64,000 nt of DNA from Nocardia sp. MH4 (GCF_019266065.1 NZ_LPNR01000134.1:1-64000), one strand, 5' to 3'; counted from the stretch's first letter, positions 35,724 to 46,208 are shown. Translations and numbers: made by a program. Notes: generated from the sequence alone by a model not told the origin.

Positions 35724-36575
35724 TTACACGCTGGCATACTCCCTGATCAGCGCGAGAGATTCGGCGCGGGAAAGGGATTGCTCCCTGGCCCGCACATACG
35801 CGAAGCCGAGATCGCGCACCTGCTCGGCGTCGTCGACCGGGCCACCGAAGACGGCGCTCTCGGCCCACGCGAAGGTAGGTAGCTGATCGCTTGCGAAGTC
35901 GATCAGATGGAAGCTGGAACCGCCGAGCACCGCCCCTTCGGGTGCACTGAACGGGATGACGCGCACATCGACGGAATCGAGTTCGCGCATCAACTCCACC
36001 AGGTGTCGCAGCTGCCCCCGCAGCACCTCGGCGCCGCCGGTCTGCTGGCGCAGCGTGGCCTCGCCGAGCACCGCGGTGAGCTCGAGCGGCTCCGGGCCGC
36101 GCAGCCGCTGCTGCCTGCGCAGCCGGATCGCGACCAACTGGTCGACCTGGACCGGGCGGATCATCACGTCGGCGCTGATCAGGGCGCGCGCGTAGGCCTC
36201 GGTCTGGAGCAGGCCGGGCACGATCAGGCTGTCGTAGCTGCGGATGCTCTGCGCGCCCGCCTCCATCCCGTAGAGCCGCTGCAGTTCGGGACCGATCAGC
36301 GCCGAGGCCGTGGTCCACCAGCCGCGCTGCTTGCTGGCCTCGAGCAGGGCGAGCAGTTCGGTGCGCTCGTCGGCGGTGACATCGAGGACGTCGAGGACCG
36401 GTTCGATGGTGGTGCGGGTGAGAACGCGCCTGCCCTTCTCCACGTGCGACCAATTGGCCGGCGTGAAGCCGACCCGGCGGGCGAACCCCGCCGAGTCGAA
36501 GCCACGCTGCTCGCGCAGTTCACGCAGGCGCAGCACCAGTTCCCAGCGCGCGGCGGTCGGCGAAACGGGGGACAT
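35724..36575 (-). CDS. XRE-family regulator with DUF5753 domain
   Basis: The 283-residue protein has an N-terminal helix-turn-helix (about 11-65: L-R-E-L-R-E-Q-R-G-F-D-S-A-G-F-A-R-R...W-S-H-V-E-K-G-R-R) followed by a DUF5753 domain (about 90-280; S-Y-D-S-L-I-V-P-G-L-L-Q-T-E-x-Y-A-R-A). This is the BldD-neighbour/WhiJ type, usually paired with DUF397 genes. It is divergent from the 36785 gene. A 5-bp inverted repeat CTGAC-TATT-GTCAG is in the promoter region. The GTG at 36602 could also be the start. Confidence 0.88.
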   Translation of the reverse strand: MSPVSPTAARWELVLRLRELREQRGFDSAGFARRVGFTPANWSHVEKGRRVLTRTTIEPVLDVLDVTADERTELLALLEASKQRGWWTTASALIGPELQRLYGMEAGAQSIRSYDSLIVPGLLQTEAYARALISADVMIRPVQVDQLVAIRLRRQQRLRGPEPLELTAVLGEATLRQQTGGAEVLRGQLRHLVELMRELDSVDVRVIPFSAPEGAVLGGSSFHLIDFASDQLPTFAWAESAVFGGPVDDAEQVRDLGFAYVRAREQSLSRAESLALIREYASV

Positions 36576-36610
36576 GTCCGAATATGCTACGCCGACCGAC
36601 ACGCTAGCTA

Positions 36611-36624
36611 CTGACTATTGTCAG
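36611..36624. promoter_or_regulatory. possible operator for the XRE regulator
   Basis: CTGACTATTGTCAG is an inverted repeat in the 209-bp divergent gap between the XRE gene and the 36785 gene. Its position suits autoregulation and control of the divergent gene. Confidence 0.35.
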
Positions 36625-36784
36625 CGTGGTTGTGCGGCATTAGGCTGTGTAGAACGGCAATTTTCCCTTACGTCCTGCCGTTATGAAAAAGTTTCCCGCT
36701 CCACCCGTTCGTGATGAAACGATCCACTCCGATCGAGCGAATCCACAGCTACATCGAGTCACCGTCGACAGAGACGAGGTCGTG

Positions 36785-37312
36785 ATGAGCACGTCGCGCA
36801 CAGATGACAAAGGCGGGTATACCGCGGCCGAGGAGTACTCGGCCACTCAGGATGCGCTGGCGCGCTGCCGTCACTACCGCAAGCACAACGGGCTCTACGG
36901 TGTGGTCGACTCGACGCTGGGACGGATCATGCTGGAGATCGGCGCGGTGGGGGCGGTGGTCATGCCGTCCACGCTGGGGGAACGGGTGCGCGGCCTGCTG
37001 ATCGGCCGCGGCCAGCGCTGCGGGCCGATCATCGCCCATCCCCGCTCCGGCCGCTGGACCTTCCTGACCGGCCCCACCGACAATTCCTACCTCGACACCG
37101 TGCTGTTCGCCGATCTGTTCCGGGTGTGCGCCTCGGTGGCCCTACCCGGCAGCGAGATCGTGCTGCCCTCGCCGGCCGACGAACGCAGCGGCTACCGCAC
37201 CTGGATGCAGGAACCCGACGGCGACTACCGGCCCGATTTCGCCCAGATCGTCGCCGCCACCCGCACGAACGCGCGGTCGGCGGCGCTGCTGCGGGAGCCC
37301 GGTTCGGCCTGA
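36785..37312 (+). CDS. hypothetical protein divergent from the XRE/DUF397 pair
   Basis: The 175-residue protein has no signal peptide. A core at about 40-130 contains G-A-V-V-M-P-S-T-L-G-E-R-V, a Cys-Gly-Pro-Ile-Ile-x-H-P-R-S-G-R-W-T-F-L-T-G-P stretch and P-G-S-E-I-V-L-P-S-P, which resembles proteins often encoded beside XRE/DUF397 modules in Nocardia and Streptomyces. I cannot name the function. ATG at 36785 follows GAGG; a GTG directly before is possible. Confidence 0.72.
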   Translation: MSTSRTDDKGGYTAAEEYSATQDALARCRHYRKHNGLYGVVDSTLGRIMLEIGAVGAVVMPSTLGERVRGLLIGRGQRCGPIIAHPRSGRWTFLTGPTDNSYLDTVLFADLFRVCASVALPGSEIVLPSPADERSGYRTWMQEPDGDYRPDFAQIVAATRTNARSAALLREPGSA

Positions 37313-37313
37313 G

Positions 37314-38090
37314 CTACTGCCCGCCCAGGCGCGCGTGCATCTCCCAGACGAGGACCTCGGCGTCCCCGTGTGGCCGCACCAGCTGGCCGCCGGAGCGGGT
37401 CAACCGGACCGCGTCGCCCTGCGCCAAGGTGCCGACGCCTTCGAGCTCGACCTCCCCGCGCGCCACGAAGACATGCAGGTAGGGGGCTTCCGGCAAGGTG
37501 ACGCCCGGACCGTCGGCGGGCAACCGGGCGACATGCATGGCCGCATGCGAGGAGTTGATCGCGATGGCGGTGCGATCGCGATACCGGGGTAGCCCGGAGG
37601 CCACGGTCACCAAGCCGCCGCCGGCGAGCTCGTCATCGATTTCGAGCTGCTGATAGCCCGGATCGACCCCGGGCTCGTCGGGCACCACCCACATCTGGAC
37701 GAAATGCACCGGTTCGTCGTGCTCGGGCAGCTTGCCGTCGAGGCGCCAGGAGTCGTTCTTCTCCGAGTGCAAGATTCCGGTGCCCGCGCTCATCCGCTGG
37801 GCCAGCCCCGGATAGATGATGCCGCTGTGGCCGAGTGAGTCCTGGTGCACCAGGCTGCCGCCGAGCACCCAGGTGACGATCTCCATGTCCCGGTGCGGAT
37901 GGGTGTCGAAGCCCTCGCCGGGCAGCACCACGTCCTCGTTGTTCACCAGCAGCAGCCCGTGATGAGTGTTGTCGGGGTCGTAGTGCTCGCCGAAGGAGAA
38001 CGAGTGTTTGGAATCGAGCCATGAGATCCGGGTCTTCATCCGGTCACCACCGCGGTGCAGTTCGATCCGCGGTGTCGTCGATGTGGACAT
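37314..38090 (-). CDS. pirin-family protein (YhhW-like)
   Basis: The 258-residue bicupin has the pirin metal site: H-P-H-R-D-M-E (His64, His66) and G-I-L-H-S-E (His108, Glu110). Length and the G-G-S-L-V-H-Q-D-S-L-G-H block fit the YhhW/quercetin-dioxygenase-like group. Physiological substrates are not established. ATG 38090 has AGGAGG with good spacing. The gene converges on the 36785 gene with 1 bp between stops. Confidence 0.9.
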   Translation of the reverse strand: MSTSTTPRIELHRGGDRMKTRISWLDSKHSFSFGEHYDPDNTHHGLLLVNNEDVVLPGEGFDTHPHRDMEIVTWVLGGSLVHQDSLGHSGIIYPGLAQRMSAGTGILHSEKNDSWRLDGKLPEHDEPVHFVQMWVVPDEPGVDPGYQQLEIDDELAGGGLVTVASGLPRYRDRTAIAINSSHAAMHVARLPADGPGVTLPEAPYLHVFVARGEVELEGVGTLAQGDAVRLTRSGGQLVRPHGDAEVLVWEMHARLGGQ

Positions 38091-38150
38091 ACGTTCCTCC
38101 TGCTCGCACCCGTACCGCCGCCTCAATTCTGGCACCACTATTCTCACGAG

Positions 38151-39518
38151 GTGTCGACTCATCGCCTTGACGGCTCGAATCCGGCGGATGAGTCACCTGC
38201 CTCGTTGCGACATCTGCTGCGCGAGAGCCGGGGTGTCTTCCGGCGGAATCCGCAGATGCCGCGCCTGGCGCTGCTGCGGCTCGCGGCCCAGTTCGGTGAC
38301 GGGATGTTCCAGGCCGCGCTCTCGGGCGCCATTCTGTTCAACCCCGAACGCGAGACCGATCCGCTGGCGATCGCCGCCGGTTTCGCGGTGCTGCTGCTGC
38401 CGTACTCGCTGCTCGGGCCCTACGCTGGCGCGCTGCTCGACCGCTGGGACCGGCGCAACGTCCTGCTGATCGCCAGCGTGGCGCGGGCGGTGCTGATCGG
38501 GCTGGCCGCGATCGGGCTGTTCGCGGGGATCGGCGAGACGCCGCTGTTGCTGCTGGCGCTGGCGACCGTCGGCATCAGCCGGTTCGTGCTGGCCGGGGTG
38601 TCGGCGGCGCTGCCGCGGGTCCTCGAACAGCGCTGGCTGGTGCCGATGAACTCGGTGCTCGCGACGGTCGCCTCGGTGTGCGCCGGGGTCGGCGCCGCGG
38701 CGTCGGTGGCGGTGATCGCGCTGATCGGGGCCGGCGATGCCGCGTCGGCGGTCGCGGTGGCGCTGAGCGGGATCGGCTCGGTGGTCGGCGCGGTGCTGGC
38801 CGCGGGCTTCCGGCACCGCGTGCTCGGGCCCGAAAGTGGTTCGGCCACTTCGGAGAGCACCGTGCACGCGATCGCCACCGGTCTGCGCACCGGCGCGGTC
38901 GCGGTCTGGCGCGCGACGACGGTGACGACGGCGATGATCGGCATCGGCGCGCATCGCGTCGTCTTCGGCATGAACACCCTGATCATGGTGCTGGTCCTGC
39001 GCCAGCCCACCGGCAACGACGAGATGAGCGGGGGACTGGTCGGATTCGGTGTCGCGATCGGATTCGCGGCGGCGGGCATGCTGCTGGCCGCGATCCTCGC
39101 GCCGGTGCTGATCCCACGCCTGGGCAGGCCGCGCACGGTCCTGCTCGGGCTGGTGACCGCGGTCGCCGTGCAGCTGACGCTGGTGACCCCGATCGCGCTG
39201 GCCACCGGCGCGTCCGTCGACAACGCGCACCGCCTGCTGCTGGCCGGTGCCTTCGGGCTCGGGCTGGCGGGCCAGACGATCAAGCTGACCGGCGACGCGA
39301 GCATGCAGATCGACATCGACGACGATCACCGCGGGCAGGTATTCGCCCTGCAGGACACTGTTTTCAACATCACCTTCGTGCTCGCGATCGCGGTGACCGC
39401 GCTGGTGATCCCGGCCGACGGCCGCTCGATCGGCGTGGTGCTCGCCGGCGCGGCCGTCTACGCGCTCGGGGTCGTGGCGATCGCGCTCAATGCCCATCGA
39501 GCCAGGGCGGCCTGCTGA
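38151..39518 (+). CDS. MFS transporter
   Basis: The 455-residue protein has about 12 membrane helices and an N-terminal cytoplasmic tail of about 45 residues. It has a motif A-like loop A-G-A-L-L-D-R-W-D-R-R-N (about 90-101), typical of the MFS_3/EntS-like exporters. The substrate is unknown. The GTG at 38151 is 8 bp after a TATTCT that could be a -10 element of a leaderless promoter. Its 3' end overlaps the opposing small gene by 32 bp. Confidence 0.85.
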   Translation: MSTHRLDGSNPADESPASLRHLLRESRGVFRRNPQMPRLALLRLAAQFGDGMFQAALSGAILFNPERETDPLAIAAGFAVLLLPYSLLGPYAGALLDRWDRRNVLLIASVARAVLIGLAAIGLFAGIGETPLLLLALATVGISRFVLAGVSAALPRVLEQRWLVPMNSVLATVASVCAGVGAAASVAVIALIGAGDAASAVAVALSGIGSVVGAVLAAGFRHRVLGPESGSATSESTVHAIATGLRTGAVAVWRATTVTTAMIGIGAHRVVFGMNTLIMVLVLRQPTGNDEMSGGLVGFGVAIGFAAAGMLLAAILAPVLIPRLGRPRTVLLGLVTAVAVQLTLVTPIALATGASVDNAHRLLLAGAFGLGLAGQTIKLTGDASMQIDIDDDHRGQVFALQDTVFNITFVLAIAVTALVIPADGRSIGVVLAGAAVYALGVVAIALNAHRARAAC

Positions 39519-39768
39519 GCGCGCCGGCCGGTTCCTGGGCCAGCACCGCGCGGTGGTCGACCACGACCAGCGGGATGTCGGGCACGACGCTCTCGGCCGC
39601 GCCGTCGCGATCGGAGTCCCACGGGGCGTCGTCGACGCCGGTGTCACCGTCGAAGGAGAGCCATAGCGCGTCGGCGACGCCGGTGTCGGCCAGGGCCAGC
39701 TCGGCCTGCCCCGACCAGTGATGCACGATGCCGTCGCCGGTCCCGAAGACGAACTCGATGTCGTTCAC
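39487..39768 (-). CDS. small acidic protein with a Ca-loop-like motif
   Basis: The 93-residue protein begins MNDIEFVFGTGDGIVHHWSGQAEL and contains alternating acidic blocks including D-S-D-R-D-G, like the calcium-binding loops of EF-hand or thrombospondin type 3 repeats. Related small acidic proteins are common in mycobacteria and Nocardia; the function is unknown. The GTG start is assigned by fit. It converges with the MFS gene (32-bp overlap). Confidence 0.65.
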   Translation of the reverse strand: MNDIEFVFGTGDGIVHHWSGQAELALADTGVADALWLSFDGDTGVDDAPWDSDRDGAAESVVPDIPLVVVDHRAVLAQEPAGALSRPPWLDGH

Positions 39769-39840
39769 ATACGGGTTGGACGCGCGCGCACGCCGTCCGG
39801 TTCCGGAAAATCCGAACTACATCAGTGGTATTTGTTGGGC

Positions 39841-41391
39841 ATGGGCACAACGCTGGTACCGCACGGTTCGACCGCACTCGGTGCACTGCTGGCGGTAGTG
39901 CTCGCCGCGCCCGTGCTCGCGGCGCCGTTCCCGTGGACACCGCCGCCGGTGAACATCTGTGGCGAGACGGGATTCGACCCGCTCAACCGGCTGCCCGATC
40001 CCGCCGCGCCCCCGCCGCCGATCATCGCGCCCACCATCGACATCCCGGTCATCGTGCCGGAGCTGACGCCGGTTCCAGTGCCCGATCCGCCGCACGACAA
40101 CACCCGCGTCGCACAGGCGCCGTTGCCGTCGGATCCCTGCCGCAATCCGTGCCCCGAGGTCAGGGACACGCCCGAACCCGACGACGGGATCGACGAGTCG
40201 GGCGGCACCTCGACCGGCTCGGGATCGGGGTCCGGATCGGGGTCGGCGATCTCGCTGCCGCGCATCCGGATCAGGCCCGAGATCGAGACCATCCCGATCC
40301 CGGTGCCGGGCGGTGAGGGCGAACCGGCGCAGGAGCCGCCCGCCCCCGTGGTGCGCCCGGTCGAGCCGGGTCCGGTGCGGCCCGCGGTCGCGGCCCGGAC
40401 GGTGGAATCGGTGCGGCTCGTCGAGCAGGTCACCGGGCATGGGTCGAGCAATCGGACCGATATGCGCTGGCAGGTCGACGGCACCGACCTCGGCCTGTTC
40501 TGGGAGACCGAACCGGGCAAGGTGGCCATGGTGTTCGGTGACACCTTCGGCGAGGGCTGGACCTACGGCGGCGCCGGCGCCGACAGTGCCGACTGGCGCT
40601 CCAATGTGCTCGCCTACAGCACCGACAAGAACCTCGACGACGGCCTGGTCATCGATTCGATGGTGCAGGACAGCCCGTGCCATGCCGCCGAACTGCTGGG
40701 CAGCCGCAAGATCAGGAACTGGGAGACCACCACGATTCCGACCTCGGGGTTCGCGATCGGCAAGCGTCAGTTCCTGAGCTACATGTCGGTCAACCACTGG
40801 TCGAGGGTGCCCGGAATGTGGCTGACGAACTACGGCGGGCTGGCCTACTCCGACGACGGCGGGCAGACCTGGACCAAGGATCAGCACGCTCGCTGGGAGA
40901 ACATGTTCGGCGTCGGCCGGTTCCAGGTGGCCGCAATGGTGCCGCACGGCGACTACGTCTACATGTTCGGCACGCCCAACGGGCGGATCGGCGTGATCGG
41001 CCTGGCCAGGGTGCGCAAGGACGACGTCCTCAACAAGACGGCCTATCAATACTGGGTGGACGGCAACTGGGCGCCGGCCGCGGAGAATTCGGCGACGCCG
41101 CTGGTGCTCGGCATGGCCAGCGAACTGTCGGTGCGGTTCGACGAGGAGAGCCGGCAGTGGCAGATGGTCTACCTCGACCCCGCCGCGAACCAGATCGTGC
41201 TGCGCACCGCGGCGCAACCGCAGGGAAGGTGGACCGAGACGGTCCCGCTGGTCTCCACCGCCGACTATCCCAAGGCGTACGGCGGGTTCATCCACCCCTG
41301 GTCGACCGCGCGTGACCTGTACTTCACGATGTCGGCGTGGGACAGCTACAACGTGTACCTGATGCACGCGCGGCTGAATCCGCCGCGCTGA
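39841..41391 (+). CDS. secreted DUF4185-domain protein
   Basis: The 516-residue protein has a signal peptide (hydrophobic about 12-29, A-A-P-V-L-A-A-P), then a Pro/Glu/Ser-Gly-rich spacer (about 30-190), then a DUF4185 domain (about 200-515). Domain marks are V-F-G-D-T-F-G, R-S-N-V-L-A-Y-S-T-D, the sialidase-like S-D-D-G-G-Q-T-W and the C-terminal G-G-F-I-H-P-W. DUF4185 domains are five-bladed-propeller-like and include endo-arabinofuranosidases of mycolata, so an arabinogalactan or lipoarabinomannan hydrolase role is plausible. Confidence 0.82.
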   Translation: MGTTLVPHGSTALGALLAVVLAAPVLAAPFPWTPPPVNICGETGFDPLNRLPDPAAPPPPIIAPTIDIPVIVPELTPVPVPDPPHDNTRVAQAPLPSDPCRNPCPEVRDTPEPDDGIDESGGTSTGSGSGSGSGSAISLPRIRIRPEIETIPIPVPGGEGEPAQEPPAPVVRPVEPGPVRPAVAARTVESVRLVEQVTGHGSSNRTDMRWQVDGTDLGLFWETEPGKVAMVFGDTFGEGWTYGGAGADSADWRSNVLAYSTDKNLDDGLVIDSMVQDSPCHAAELLGSRKIRNWETTTIPTSGFAIGKRQFLSYMSVNHWSRVPGMWLTNYGGLAYSDDGGQTWTKDQHARWENMFGVGRFQVAAMVPHGDYVYMFGTPNGRIGVIGLARVRKDDVLNKTAYQYWVDGNWAPAAENSATPLVLGMASELSVRFDEESRQWQMVYLDPAANQIVLRTAAQPQGRWTETVPLVSTADYPKAYGGFIHPWSTARDLYFTMSAWDSYNVYLMHARLNPPR

Positions 41392-42249
41392 TCAGCGCGC
41401 GAGCACGAACCGTAGGCGCTCGCCGGGCCGTGCCTGGGCCACCCGGTCCACATCGGCGTCGAGCACCACGGCGATCACCGGATAGCCACCGGTGATCGGG
41501 TGATCGGCGAGGAAGACGACCGGCTGACCGCTCGGCGGCACCTGGACCGAGCCGAGCGCGACCCCCTCCGCGGGTAACTCGCGGGTGATCGCGCGGCCCA
41601 GCGGCGGTCCGTCGGCGCGATCCAGGCGCGCGCCGATCCGGTCGGTGTCGGTGGAGACCACCCAGGAACCGTGGAACAGCTCGCCGGGATCGGTGAACCA
41701 CTCCGCGCGTGGGCCGGGCAGGGCACGCACGGTCAGCACTTCCGGCGGCACCGGGACCGGCGCGAACTCGACGGTCGGCAGGGTGCGCGGCGGCGGTCCG
41801 ACCGGAAGTTGCGTACCTGTCCGCAGCGGTTCGGGGCCGATGCCCGACAGGGTGTCGCGGCTGCGCGAACCGAGCACCTTGGGCACGTCGATGCCGCCGC
41901 GCACGGCCACATAGCTGCGCAGACCCGACAGGGCCAGGCCGAGCCGCAGCACCTGCCCCTCCGCGAGTTCGAGCACGCTGGCATGGCCGACCGGGGTGCC
42001 GTCGACGGTGGCCGGGGCCGGGGCGCCGGTGACCGCGACGGTGAGATGGGCGTCGGCGCGCAGGGCGAGTCCACCGAGCAGCACCTCGATGGCGGCCAGC
42101 TCCTCCGGATTGCCGACCAGCCGGTTCGCCAGGCGCAGTGAGGCGCGGTCGGCGGCCCCCGCCTGGCCCACCCCGGAATCGAACCAGCCGGGTCGCCCCA
42201 GGTCCTGGATCGTCGCGAGCGGCCCCACCCGCTCGATGAAGATCAGCAT
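41392..42249 (-). CDS. pxpC: 5-oxoprolinase subunit PxpC (biotin-dependent carboxyltransferase family)
   Basis: The 285-residue protein has the KipA/allophanate hydrolase subunit 2 fold: G-P-L-A-T-I-Q-D-L-G-R-P-G at the N-terminus, R-L-A-N-R-L-V-G-N-P, and V-A-V-R-G-G-I-D-V. With PxpA and PxpB it forms the ATP-dependent enzyme that converts 5-oxoproline to glutamate. ATG 42249 follows GGGGAG. Its stop abuts the stop of the DUF4185 gene within a palindrome. Confidence 0.9.
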   Translation of the reverse strand: MLIFIERVGPLATIQDLGRPGWFDSGVGQAGAADRASLRLANRLVGNPEELAAIEVLLGGLALRADAHLTVAVTGAPAPATVDGTPVGHASVLELAEGQVLRLGLALSGLRSYVAVRGGIDVPKVLGSRSRDTLSGIGPEPLRTGTQLPVGPPPRTLPTVEFAPVPVPPEVLTVRALPGPRAEWFTDPGELFHGSWVVSTDTDRIGARLDRADGPPLGRAITRELPAEGVALGSVQVPPSGQPVVFLADHPITGGYPVIAVVLDADVDRVAQARPGERLRFVLAR

Positions 42250-42302
42250 GCGATCACTCCCCGATTCGCTGTCGAGGCGGCGCATCGTTGAGCAGCCTGG
42301 TG

Positions 42303-43022
42303 TTATGCCTTGTCCCCGTCGGCCGCCGTATCGACGAACCGTACCGCCGTTCCCGCCCGTACCAGCGCGGGCGGATCGCGGTCGACCACCCACATCCGCA
42401 GATCGGTATTGCCGATCAACTGCCACCCGCCCGGCGTGCCCCGCGGATACACCGCCGAATAGCCGCCCGCCAGCGCCACCGCGCCGGGCGGGATCGCGGT
42501 GCGGGCCTGAGCCCGGCGCGGCACGGACAACCGGCCGTCGGGCGAGGTCAGATAACCGAAGCCGGGCGCGAAACCGACGAACGCGCACCGCCAGACGGTT
42601 CCGGTGTGCGCCGCGATCACCTCGGGTACCGAGAGCCCGAGCAGGTCGGCGACCTCGGGCAGATCGGCCCCGTCGTAGCGGACCGGAATCTCCACGACGT
42701 CGTCGGGAAACTCGCTGTCGGGCAGTGTTCCACGGGAAACATCGGGCGAATCCGGCTGTGGCGGTTCTTGATCCAGGCGGTCCAGCAGAGCGACCAGCTC
42801 GCGCCGCACCTGGACGCCGTAACTCACCGAATGCATGGTCACCAGAACGGTTTCCGCGGCGGGCAGCACATCCTGGACGCCCGCGATGGCGTGCACGCGC
42901 AGGGCCGAGGCGAGGCGCTGCACCGGGCGTGGATCGTCGAGGGTGATGAGCATCGCGCGGTCGCCCGCGGGCCGGATGCGCGCGTTCCAGTCGTTCGTGG
43001 AGTCCCTCGTTGCCTCGTCCAT
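42303..43022 (-). CDS. pxpB: 5-oxoprolinase subunit PxpB
   Basis: The 239-residue KipI/allophanate hydrolase subunit 1 protein has P-A-G-D-R-A-M-L-I at the N-terminus, I-P-V-R-Y-D-G-A-D-L near 115, and F-A-P-G-F-G-Y-L and P-G-G-W-Q-L-I-G later. It is the second gene of the pxpABC operon (14 bp after pxpA, 53 bp before pxpC). A parS-like 16-mer lies in the codons for D-V-S-R-G-T. ATG 43022 follows GGGAGGCAGG. Confidence 0.9.
   Translation of the reverse strand: MDEATRDSTNDWNARIRPAGDRAMLITLDDPRPVQRLASALRVHAIAGVQDVLPAAETVLVTMHSVSYGVQVRRELVALLDRLDQEPPQPDSPDVSRGTLPDSEFPDDVVEIPVRYDGADLPEVADLLGLSVPEVIAAHTGTVWRCAFVGFAPGFGYLTSPDGRLSVPRRAQARTAIPPGAVALAGGYSAVYPRGTPGGWQLIGNTDLRMWVVDRDPPALVRAGTAVRFVDTAADGDKA
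42726..42741. other. parS-like site inside pxpB
   Basis: TGTTCCACGGGAAACA differs from the consensus TGTTTCACGTGAAACA at two positions, 5 and 10. The position-10 change is also present in the site at 62676. It lies about 20 kb from parAB. Confidence 0.6.
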
Positions 43023-43036
43023 CCTGCCTCCCACCC

Positions 43037-43804
43037 TCAGCCGAACGGCTCCACCGGTATTCCGGCGTCGTCGAGCGCCCGTCGAATCCGGCGGGCCATC
43101 TCCACAGCGGCGGGGGAATCGCCGTGTACGCACACACTCGCGACGGACACGGCGACCGTACCGGGACCGTCTACGGTACGCGCGGTGCCCGACAGCGCAA
43201 GAGAAACCGCCTGCGCCACGGCGTCGTCGGGCGACAGCACCGCCCCGGCAACTCCGCGCGACGCCAGCGTGCCCGTCGCGGTATACGCGCGATCGGCGAA
43301 ACCCTCGCCGACAAAACGCACACCCACCCGGTCAGCCGCGCGTTCCAGCTCGGTGCCCGCCGGGCCGAGCAGCGCGAGCCCGGTGTCGGCCTCGGCCACC
43401 GCCGCCAGCACGGCGTCGGCGAGCAGCCGGTCCCGGGCGGCGGCGTGGTACAGCGCGCCGTGCGGCTTCACATAGTGCACCCGGTCGCCGGCCGCGCGGG
43501 CGAAGGCCGCCAGCCCGCCGATCTGGTACAGCACCTCGTCGCGCAGGTCGGCCGGAGCGATGGCGATATCGCGGCGGCCGAAGCCGACCAGGTCGCGATA
43601 GCCGACGTGGGCGCCGATCCGCACGCCCTTGGCGACCGCGAGTTCGCAGGTCCGCCGCATGGTGGAGGGGTCGCCGGCGTGGAAACCGCAGGCGATGTTG
43701 GCGCTGGTGACGATGTCGAGCATCGCGGCGTCGTCGCCCATCCGCCACGGGCCGAAGCCCTCGCCCAGGTCACTGTTCAGGTCCAGCGGCATGTCTTCGA
43801 GCAT
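43037..43804 (-). CDS. pxpA: 5-oxoprolinase subunit PxpA (LamB/YcsF family)
   Basis: The 255-residue protein has the family blocks D-L-N-S-D-L-G-E-G-F-G near the start, A-N-I-A-C-G-F-H-A-G-D-P-S, G-A-H-V-G-Y-R-D, Y-V-K-P-H-G-A-L-Y and V-C-V-H-G-D-S-P near the end. These match the LamB/YcsF catalytic subunit of bacterial 5-oxoprolinase. ATG at 43804 or 43792 are both possible; the second is closer to the usual M-x-D-L-N-x-D start. First gene of the pxp operon, divergent from the 43926 gene. Confidence 0.9.
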   Translation of the reverse strand: MLEDMPLDLNSDLGEGFGPWRMGDDAAMLDIVTSANIACGFHAGDPSTMRRTCELAVAKGVRIGAHVGYRDLVGFGRRDIAIAPADLRDEVLYQIGGLAAFARAAGDRVHYVKPHGALYHAAARDRLLADAVLAAVAEADTGLALLGPAGTELERAADRVGVRFVGEGFADRAYTATGTLASRGVAGAVLSPDDAVAQAVSLALSGTARTVDGPGTVAVSVASVCVHGDSPAAVEMARRIRRALDDAGIPVEPFG

Positions 43805-43925
43805 GAACGATTCCGTTCGCGCCGTCGTCACCGGGGCGCGGTTGCGCGGCCCCCGGTTGTGACGCGACCCCAACCCGCCGCCGACCATGGCCGCCGCGCC
43901 CGCGGCCAAGTACGCTCGGACCATC

Positions 43926-44741
43926 ATGGCCACGTATTTCGATCCGAAGTCCTGGTCACTGTCGGGCGCTGTCGATCTCGGCAAACGCCTGCTCGACCCG
44001 TCATGGATCGATCAGTGGCTCGGCTTCACCACCTCCTGGGCCGATCCCGTCGCCGATCTGGGCTCCGGCACCGTGACCGCGCTGATGCCCGACGTGTTGA
44101 TGACCGTGCTCAGCGAGGGCATCCTCAGCCGATTCGGCGGCCAGGAAGTCAGCGCCACCCTGCTCGGGCACGACCTCACCGCCACTCTGGACGTGTTCAA
44201 GGTGCGCAGGCGGGGCGCGCATTTCCAGAGCAAGACGGTGCTGTCGGACCTGGTCTGGGACTCGCATCCGTTCGACGCCGTCACCGTCATCGCGCACGGG
44301 GTCCGGCTGATTCCCGGCGTGCCGACCAAGATCCGGGTCCAGCAGCTCGACATCGAGGGCACCATCGGCATCGGTGCCCTGGTCGAGTGGGTGGACGCCC
44401 AGAATCTCGACTGGCGGGTCCACCTGGACGACCGCGGCCGCATCGTCGCCACCCACCGCACCCGCAAGATGCGTGCCCTGGTCGACGCGCAGGTCTACGA
44501 CAACCTGCTCACCATCGACATCCGCAAGGCCACCTGGCACGGCATCCGGCTGCCCAAGCGCGCGGTGCCCGCCCCCGCGCTGCTGCTCGACGACCTGCCC
44601 AACCGGGCGAGCATCACCTACGCGCACCGTCGCGGCGACAAGGTCCGTTTCCGGATCGAACTGCCCGAGACCACCGGTTCGTTCGACCTGGCGCAGATCC
44701 GCGCGGCCATCGTCGCCGGGACGACGCTGATCGTGTTCTGA
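43926..44741 (+). CDS. conserved hypothetical protein
   Basis: The 271-residue protein begins MATYFDPKSWSLSGAVDLGKR and has no signal peptide or membrane segment. The middle (about 75-190) has alternating strands with V-T-V-I-A-H-G-V-R and R-V-Q-Q-L-D-I-E-G-T-I, reminiscent of lipid-binding LmeA/DUF2993-like folds, but I do not assign it. The C-terminal strand block R-A-S-I-T-Y-A-H-R-R-G-D-K-V is followed by a hydrophobic end. Its TGA directly abuts the pcnA stop (TGATCA). Confidence 0.72.
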   Translation: MATYFDPKSWSLSGAVDLGKRLLDPSWIDQWLGFTTSWADPVADLGSGTVTALMPDVLMTVLSEGILSRFGGQEVSATLLGHDLTATLDVFKVRRRGAHFQSKTVLSDLVWDSHPFDAVTVIAHGVRLIPGVPTKIRVQQLDIEGTIGIGALVEWVDAQNLDWRVHLDDRGRIVATHRTRKMRALVDAQVYDNLLTIDIRKATWHGIRLPKRAVPAPALLLDDLPNRASITYAHRRGDKVRFRIELPETTGSFDLAQIRAAIVAGTTLIVF

Positions 44742-46208
<1,467 letters not shown>

